Shown here piece by piece: positions 7,217-10,594 of a DNA stretch of 10,594 bases. Source of the stretch: Propionibacteriaceae bacterium (GTDB lineage: Bacteria > Actinomycetota > Actinomycetes > Propionibacteriales > Propionibacteriaceae). Under the pieces are notes generated by a model that made no database searches, was not told the DNA's origin, and saw nothing but the letters and a program-made list of their open reading frames with translations. A program made the translations under genes and the position numbers. Position 1 is the stretch's first letter. Every line of letters begins with the position of its first letter. Location: contig JAISGZ010000125.1 in assembly GCA_031262845.1 (NCBI GenBank), forward strand, positions 1 through 10,594, in the 5' to 3' direction.

Positions 7217-7534
7217 GCCTTCGGCCCCCACACCCGGTCGAAGTGGACAGTCAGGCTCTGGCCAGCGGCTTTTCAACCACGTCAGGTCACGGCTTGAGGT
7301 GGGCCAGCGATAAGACGAGAACACAGTCTGGGCGTTGATAGGACTGACCGGCCGAGGTGATGGTCCGCCCAGGTCTTCCCGGCCGTTGACAGGTTCGGTG
7401 GCGGATGAGTACGAGCCGCGGATGCGTCAGTTGTGGCGGGAGTTGCCGACACTGCCACCGACGTCGGCTAGTAGATAAGAAATCCCTCATCTTCACCTGA
7501 TCTCAGGCTTAAATCAAACAGCCACCATGGGTTT

Positions 7535-7563
7535 AGACGTGGACTGACCTTGTCCACGGTCTC
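7535..7563. promoter_or_regulatory. Inverted repeat upstream of the PepSY lipoprotein gene
   Basis: CGTGGAC (7538-7544) and GTCCACG (7552-7558) are perfect 7-bp arms around TGACCTT. Allowing one bulged G, the outer AGAC/GTCT also pairs. It lies 10 bp before the AGGAGG ribosome site, so it could be an operator or a 5'-leader hairpin. Confidence 0.5.
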
Positions 7564-7586
7564 CCTTCGACTAGGAGGTTTCCCTG

Positions 7587-7922
7587 ATGAAGAAACGGAA
7601 CATCGTCCGGGGCGCTAGCTTAATCGCTGTCGCCGCACTGGCCGGGTTCGGCCTCACTGCCTGTGACGCCGACGACATCATTGATTTCTATCGTCCAGGC
7701 CAGACCGTAGGCACTGATATCGGTAAAGCTCAAGCCAAGCAGATCGCGTTGGCTGACGCTGGGCTAACCGAAGCTGAGGTGTCTTTCTTCCGGGTTCAAC
7801 GCGACAACGATGACGGTCGCCGGGTCTACGACATCGAGTTTTATCACGGTGTCTCGGAATACGACTATGAAATCGACATGTACACCGGGCAGATTGTCAG
7901 CAAAGACTTTGACTTCCGCTGA
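7587..7922 (+). CDS. Small PepSY-domain lipoprotein
   Basis: A 111-residue secreted lipoprotein. Residues 1-25 form a signal peptide with KKR, a hydrophobic core and lipobox LTAC; Cys26 would be lipidated and hold the protein on the outer face of the membrane. Residues about 44-111 form a single PepSY domain: KAQAKQIALADAGLTEAEV, then RVYDIEFYHGVSEYDYEIDM and TGQIVSKDFDF, with the domain's usual helix-strand-strand order and the closing D-x-x-T-G-x-I. PepSY domains are often protease inhibitors or regulators of cell-surface peptidases, and often come as tandem pairs, so one copy is minimal. It is very acidic. A perfect AGGAGG lies 8 nt before the ATG and a strong terminator follows 26 bp after the stop, so it is a single-gene transcript, divergent from the AbrB-Cys gene. 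Confidence 0.87.
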   Translation: MKKRNIVRGASLIAVAALAGFGLTACDADDIIDFYRPGQTVGTDIGKAQAKQIALADAGLTEAEVSFFRVQRDNDDGRRVYDIEFYHGVSEYDYEIDMYTGQIVSKDFDFR

Positions 7923-7947
7923 GTTCGCCCTCGGCCCACAAATATTC

Positions 7948-7994
7948 AGTCACGACCGGGACGCCCACACAGCATTGTCCCGGTCGTGGCTTTT
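7948..7994 (+). terminator. Intrinsic terminator of the PepSY lipoprotein gene
   Basis: CACGACCGGGAC (7951-7962) pairs perfectly with GTCCCGGTCGTG (7977-7988), and the stem extends by three more pairs including a G-T. The loop is 14 nt, and CTTTTAA follows. Confidence 0.85.
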
Positions 7995-8155
7995 AATCGG
8001 TGCAAGAATCTCTCAGGCGATCCTTTGTCTGTTGCTCGTTTGCTACTTAATCGGTTTTATCCGGTATTGGCTAAACGGACACAGCGCTACAGGGCGGCTA
8101 AGCCCTTCAGAACGCAAGAGACAGTTTCTGTCCTCCCGAACAGGTTTCTTGGGAC

Positions 8156-9436
8156 TTAAGGGGCGAGCGCGGTGATCGGTGTCACGTGGACGCCATCACG
8201 GCGTCGTCCGGCGGCTCCAGCGCCGGTGATGACGATCAAGGCTGCTGGCGCACCTTGACGGGTTTGATCGACCCGGTCGGCGAATTTGATGAGGTTGGCA
8301 GCGGCAGTGTCGACGTGTTGCTGTCCCATCTTTATCTCGGCGGCGGCCCAGCGGCCATCACGCAGGGTGATGATCGCGTCAACTTCGTTGCCAGCCTCGT
8401 CGCGCCAGGTTTCGATGCGGCCGCCGAGAGCTTGGGCGTAGATCCGGAGGTCACGGATGACGAGGGCTTCGAAGTGAAAGCCGGCGGCTTCGAGGTCACG
8501 GAGTAGGTCTTGACTGCCGACGTTGAGGGCGGCGGTGCCAATGGAGGGGTCGACGAAATAGCGCGTGGGCGTCACCCGTAAACGCGAACGTGACCGCATG
8601 TGGGGCTGCCAGGCCGATGAGTTGTCGAGTAGTCGGAGCCGTTCAAGGGCATCGAGGTGGTTGTAAATCGTCGTGGCCGCCACCGGTCCTCGATCACCAC
8701 CGACATCGGCGGCAATAGCTCGGGTCGAGGGGCTGTGGGCCACGAACCGGCCCAGCGAGGCCAGGACGCGCTCCAGCGTGCGGGGGTCACGCCGGCCGAC
8801 GAACGATGGGACATCGACTTCGATGATTTGGCGCAGATAGCCTTCGATCCAGCCGCGAGCATCAGCCTCGGTTGCCTCCAGCAGGTCGGGCCAGCCGCCA
8901 ATCACGACCCGTTGCATGAGGTCGGGGAGGGTTAACCCGTTGTCACGACCGGGTTGGGTCTGGCCGTCCAAGAGCGCGCCGAGGGAGACTTGTCCGGTGG
9001 AGTGTCCCGACTCGAACAGGCTCATCGGCCGCATCGGCAAGACCCCGATCCGGCCGGCGCCGGAGTGCCGGTTGACGTCGTCGTGTGGTGTGGCTGATCC
9101 GGTCAGAACGTAGAGGCCACGGCCGCGGTCAGAATCGTCAACTGCTCGGCGGACGGCGTTCCATAATTCGGGGACAACCTGCCATTCATCGAAGAGGATG
9201 GGGGTGGGGTTGTCGAACAGGTATTCCGGGTTTAGCTCGACCGATCCTCGGGCGGTTGAGTTCCGGTCCATCTCGAACCTTGTGGCAGCGATCTGGGAAG
9301 CGGTCGCCGTCTTGCCACAGGCTTTGGGGCCTTCGACGAGAACTGCTCCCGTGACCTGGAGCTTGGCTGCGAGTTCGCGGTCAGCGACCCGGGGAAGATA
9401 CCTGGACACAGTCAAACCATACACTTTGCGAAACAT
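8156..9436 (-). CDS. AAA ATPase with DUF4143 (PD-(D/E)XK-like) C-terminus
   Basis: A 426-residue protein. The N-terminal ATPase has RYLPRVADREL (12-22), Walker A GPKACGKT (36-43), Walker B ILFDEWQ (80-86) and sensor-1 LTGSAT (111-116). A winged-helix-like region follows at about 220-270, and the C-terminal DUF4143 part has WRDEAGNEVDAI (344-355) and AAAEIK (364-369). The latter gives the E-x-D ... E-x-K pattern of the PD-(D/E)XK nuclease fold. Such proteins are common, often multi-copy and sometimes horizontally moved in actinobacteria and archaea; their role is not established. No ribosome site precedes the ATG, and the first four codons lie in a 23-bp repeat. An alternative GTG at 9424 has TATGTT exactly 7 nt upstream, as expected of a leaderless start, and would begin closer to the usual N-terminus. 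It is divergent from hipBA. Confidence 0.88.
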   Translation of the reverse strand: MFRKVYGLTVSRYLPRVADRELAAKLQVTGAVLVEGPKACGKTATASQIAATRFEMDRNSTARGSVELNPEYLFDNPTPILFDEWQVVPELWNAVRRAVDDSDRGRGLYVLTGSATPHDDVNRHSGAGRIGVLPMRPMSLFESGHSTGQVSLGALLDGQTQPGRDNGLTLPDLMQRVVIGGWPDLLEATEADARGWIEGYLRQIIEVDVPSFVGRRDPRTLERVLASLGRFVAHSPSTRAIAADVGGDRGPVAATTIYNHLDALERLRLLDNSSAWQPHMRSRSRLRVTPTRYFVDPSIGTAALNVGSQDLLRDLEAAGFHFEALVIRDLRIYAQALGGRIETWRDEAGNEVDAIITLRDGRWAAAEIKMGQQHVDTAAANLIKFADRVDQTRQGAPAALIVITGAGAAGRRRDGVHVTPITALAP

Positions 9437-9501
9437 AGATTAGACAGATTGCGAAGATTAGATTAGACGGATTGCGAAATTTGAAGTGGACGGATTGCGA
9501 A
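9418..9501. repeat. 23-bp-period direct repeats at the ATPase start
   Basis: TAGACAGATTGCGAA (9441), TAGACGGATTGCGAA (9464) and TGGACGGATTGCGAA (9487) are spaced exactly 23 bp apart. A fourth, degenerate copy at 9418 (11 of 15 matching, ending TTTGCGAA) lies inside the first codons of the ATPase gene. Between the cores the sequence is partly conserved (GATTA). Regular spacing close to two helical turns, next to a start codon, suggests a protein-binding array. Confidence 0.85.
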
Positions 9502-9516
9502 AAGAAGGGCAATCCG
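9491..9516. repeat. Perfect 8-bp inverted repeat at the array edge
   Basis: CGGATTGC (9491-9498) and GCAATCCG (9509-9516) are separated by 10 bp. The left arm is part of the third direct repeat, so the right arm is the same motif in opposite orientation, facing hipB. Confidence 0.75.
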
Positions 9517-9656
9517 AGAGTAGTTGGCTCGAGTGATGGGAATGCGCTGCGGCGACGGCTCCGTGTTGGTGGGACTAGCTCTGACAGATTTGAGAAGCCA
9601 GTTAACGGGCAAGATGAGACGTTTAGTCACGGCTAATGGTACGAATTATGTCCATT

Positions 9657-9665
9657 GGGGGGGGG
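9657..9665 (+). repeat. G9 homopolymer in the hipB promoter region
   Basis: Nine consecutive G residues end one base before the TTAGACT containing the candidate -10. If a -35 exists upstream, the tract lies in the promoter spacer. Tracts of this length are prone to slipped-strand length change. The hipB frame is also open through the tract back to 9524. Confidence 0.7.
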
Positions 9666-9666
9666 T

Positions 9667-9672
9667 TAGACT
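9667..9672 (+). promoter_or_regulatory. -10 hexamer for leaderless hipB transcript
   Basis: TAGACT fits the actinobacterial TANNNT -10 pattern and ends 7 nt before the A of the ATG at 9680, the spacing expected when transcription starts on the start codon. No convincing -35 was seen. Confidence 0.5.
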
Positions 9673-9679
9673 GGCCGTT

Positions 9680-9982
9680 ATGGCGACACGTCCTACATCG
9701 GTTCAGACGAAGTTCGCTGCTCAGCGAATCGGCAGTCAGCTGACGACGTGGCGCAAGTTGTTGGGGTTGACGGCGCAGCAGGTGTCAGAGCGGGCTGCGA
9801 TTTCGCGGACGACGTTGCGGCGGCTTGAGCACGGCGAGGTTGGGGTCAGTTATGAGTCTTTTCTCAACGTCTGCCGGGCTTTGGGGGTGTTGGATCCGGT
9901 GGTGACGGCGACCGATCCGTATGAGACGGATTTCGGGCGGGCGAGGGCTGATCAGCAGTTACCGCAGCGGGTGCGGTCATGA
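9680..9982 (+). CDS. hipB: HipB-like XRE-family antitoxin/repressor
   Basis: A 100-residue protein with a helix-turn-helix of the Cro/C1 (XRE) type at about residues 17-70: IGSQLTTWRKLLGLTAQQVS, then AAISRTTLRRLEHG with the recognition helix, and a short C-terminal segment DPYETDFGRARADQQLPQRVR that is typical of actinobacterial HipB partners. It should bind and neutralise the downstream HipA-like kinase and repress their shared promoter as a dimer. The ATG at 9680 is preferred because of the TAGACT hexamer 7 nt upstream and because the XRE domain begins shortly after it. The frame continues upstream to a TTG at 9524, with further ATG codons near 9536, but those 52 residues look non-coding and cross a G9 tract. 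The stop overlaps the hipA start by four bases (ATGA). Confidence 0.85.
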   Translation: MATRPTSVQTKFAAQRIGSQLTTWRKLLGLTAQQVSERAAISRTTLRRLEHGEVGVSYESFLNVCRALGVLDPVVTATDPYETDFGRARADQQLPQRVRS

Positions 9983-10594
9983 CTCAAATCTGGGTTGATG
10001 TCGATACCGGCGGGGGGACCGTGCCGGTTGGTGTGGCCTATTTTCAGACTGGTCGTGCCTTGTCGACGACTTTTGTTTACGACCCGTCGTGGCTGGCGCG
10101 GTCTGATGTGTACGCGCTTGATCCGGTGTTGCCGTTGGTGGCCGGTTCGAGTCATGTGGCGGGGTTGCCGGGGTGTTTTCAGGATGCTGCGCCGGATCGT
10201 TGGGGACGGGACTTAATTCGTCGGCGGTTGGCCCGGTCGACTGCTTCAAGCGCGGGTAGTCGAACGTTGACTGAGTTGAATTTCCTGCTGGGTGTCAGTG
10301 ATGTGACTCGGCAGGGGGCTTTGCGTTTCCGGATGTCTGCTGTGGGGGCCCCGGTGACCGCGGGAACGGCGGTGCCGCCGCTGTTGGCATTGCCTCGGCT
10401 TTTGCGGGCGGCTGATGACGTGGCTCGGGGAGACCCAGGTGATGATGAGATCAAAGCTTTGCTTGATGCTGGTACGGCTTCGTTGGGTGGGGCTCATCCG
10501 AAGGCGGCGGTGAGGGATGGTGAGCGGTTGTTGTTGGCGAAGTTTTCCCATCCTCAGGCGGAGGTTAACGAGACGGCTTGGGAGATGGCCTGTC
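9979..10594 (+). CDS. hipA: HipA-like serine/threonine kinase toxin (3' end missing)
   Basis: The first 205 residues are in the window. They contain the HipA N-terminal (couple_hipA) region with FQDAAPDRWGRDLIRRRL (67-84), LNFLLGVSDVTRQGALRF (100-117), the loop GTASLGGAHPKA (165-176) and LLLAKF (184-189), whose Lys188 should bind ATP. In E. coli HipA the equivalent loop holds the autophosphorylated Ser150; Ser168 here occupies the matching place by eye. The catalytic Asp and metal-binding motifs are beyond the window edge. HipA kinases phosphorylate a translation-linked target (glutamyl-tRNA synthetase in E. coli) and slow growth. The ATGA overlap with hipB implies coupled translation and a type II toxin-antitoxin operon. 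Codons here favour G or T in third position more than the other genes in the window. Confidence 0.88.
   Translation, partial: MTQIWVDVDTGGGTVPVGVAYFQTGRALSTTFVYDPSWLARSDVYALDPVLPLVAGSSHVAGLPGCFQDAAPDRWGRDLIRRRLARSTASSAGSRTLTELNFLLGVSDVTRQGALRFRMSAVGAPVTAGTAVPPLLALPRLLRAADDVARGDPGDDEIKALLDAGTASLGGAHPKAAVRDGERLLLAKFSHPQAEVNETAWEMAC

Larger units (their letters stand above)
7173..7586. other. 414-bp divergent intergenic region between the AbrB-Cys and PepSY genes
   Basis: This gap separates two divergently transcribed genes. It holds the - strand promoter candidate near 7211, a short open stretch on the + strand (7314-7478) that ends in residues resembling real coding sequence (DEYEPRMRQLWRELPTLPP) but has no start codon with a ribosome site, and an inverted repeat at 7535-7563. 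I recognised no gene, RNA or mobile element end in it. Confidence 0.6.

Noticed and set aside
7386..7409. Promoter with TTGACA (7386-7391) and TACGAG at 18 bp
   Set aside because: The -35 is perfect but the -10 is poor, it is about 180 bp from the next gene, and it lies in the coding-like fragment; support is too weak.
7810..8175. + strand frame containing a hydrophobic segment (about 8004-8070)
   Set aside because: It begins out of frame inside the PepSY gene and reads through that gene's terminator hairpin, with no ribosome site near the hydrophobic part. The hydrophobicity comes from T-rich sequence.
9418..9501. CRISPR array
   Set aside because: The repeats are contiguous with a 23-bp period and conserved gaps; there are no unique spacers of 30 bp or more and no cas genes.
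9524..9679. Upstream extension of hipB to the TTG at 9524 or the ATG near 9536
   Set aside because: The 52 extra residues have no recognisable domain, cross a G9 run and a promoter-like hexamer, and lack a ribosome site. The ATG at 9680 gives a normal HipB length.

Overview
The window looks like chromosomal DNA from a high-GC Gram-positive bacterium, most likely an actinobacterium. The supporting signs are GC- and GTC/GAC-rich codon use, a lipoprotein with a classical lipobox, and a TANNNT hexamer placed for a leaderless mRNA in front of the hipB-like gene. A family assignment (for example Propionibacteriaceae) would be a guess. No rRNA, tRNA, CRISPR array, intact insertion sequence or replication origin was recognised.

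Left part (1-2980, + strand): an ABC importer of the ABC_sub_bind/TrpX class. It comprises the 3' part of a substrate-binding protein gene, a permease with an unusually long hydrophilic C-terminal tail, and an ATPase that overlaps the permease gene by one base. A perfect 14-bp hairpin followed by a T-rich run lies between the binding-protein and permease genes, so the operon contains an internal terminator or attenuator. The substrate is unknown; tryptophan or another aromatic compound is only a family-based guess.

Middle part (3144-7172, - strand): a GT-B-like glycosyltransferase, a probable decayed VapC-type PIN-domain remnant, a UbiB/AarF (ABC1) atypical kinase with two C-terminal membrane segments, and the most unusual gene of the window. 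This last gene encodes a protein that starts with an Arg/His cluster, continues with an AbrB/SpoVT DNA-binding domain, and ends in a tail of about 115 residues containing 24 cysteines in CxC clusters, like a metallothionein fused to a transcription factor.

Right part (7587-10594): a 111-aa PepSY lipoprotein with its own strong terminator, then two divergent genes or modules. On the - strand is an AAA ATPase with a C-terminal DUF4143/PD-(D/E)XK-like region. On the + strand is a hipB-hipA type toxin-antitoxin pair; the HipA-like kinase runs off the window. Between them is an array of three 23-bp direct repeats plus a fourth, degenerate copy that overlaps the ATPase start codon. An 8-bp inverted repeat and a G9 homopolymer also lie in this gap, the latter directly in front of the hipB promoter hexamer. 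The strongest leads for something undescribed are the AbrB-Cys fusion protein and this repeat-controlled ATPase/hipBA intergenic region.
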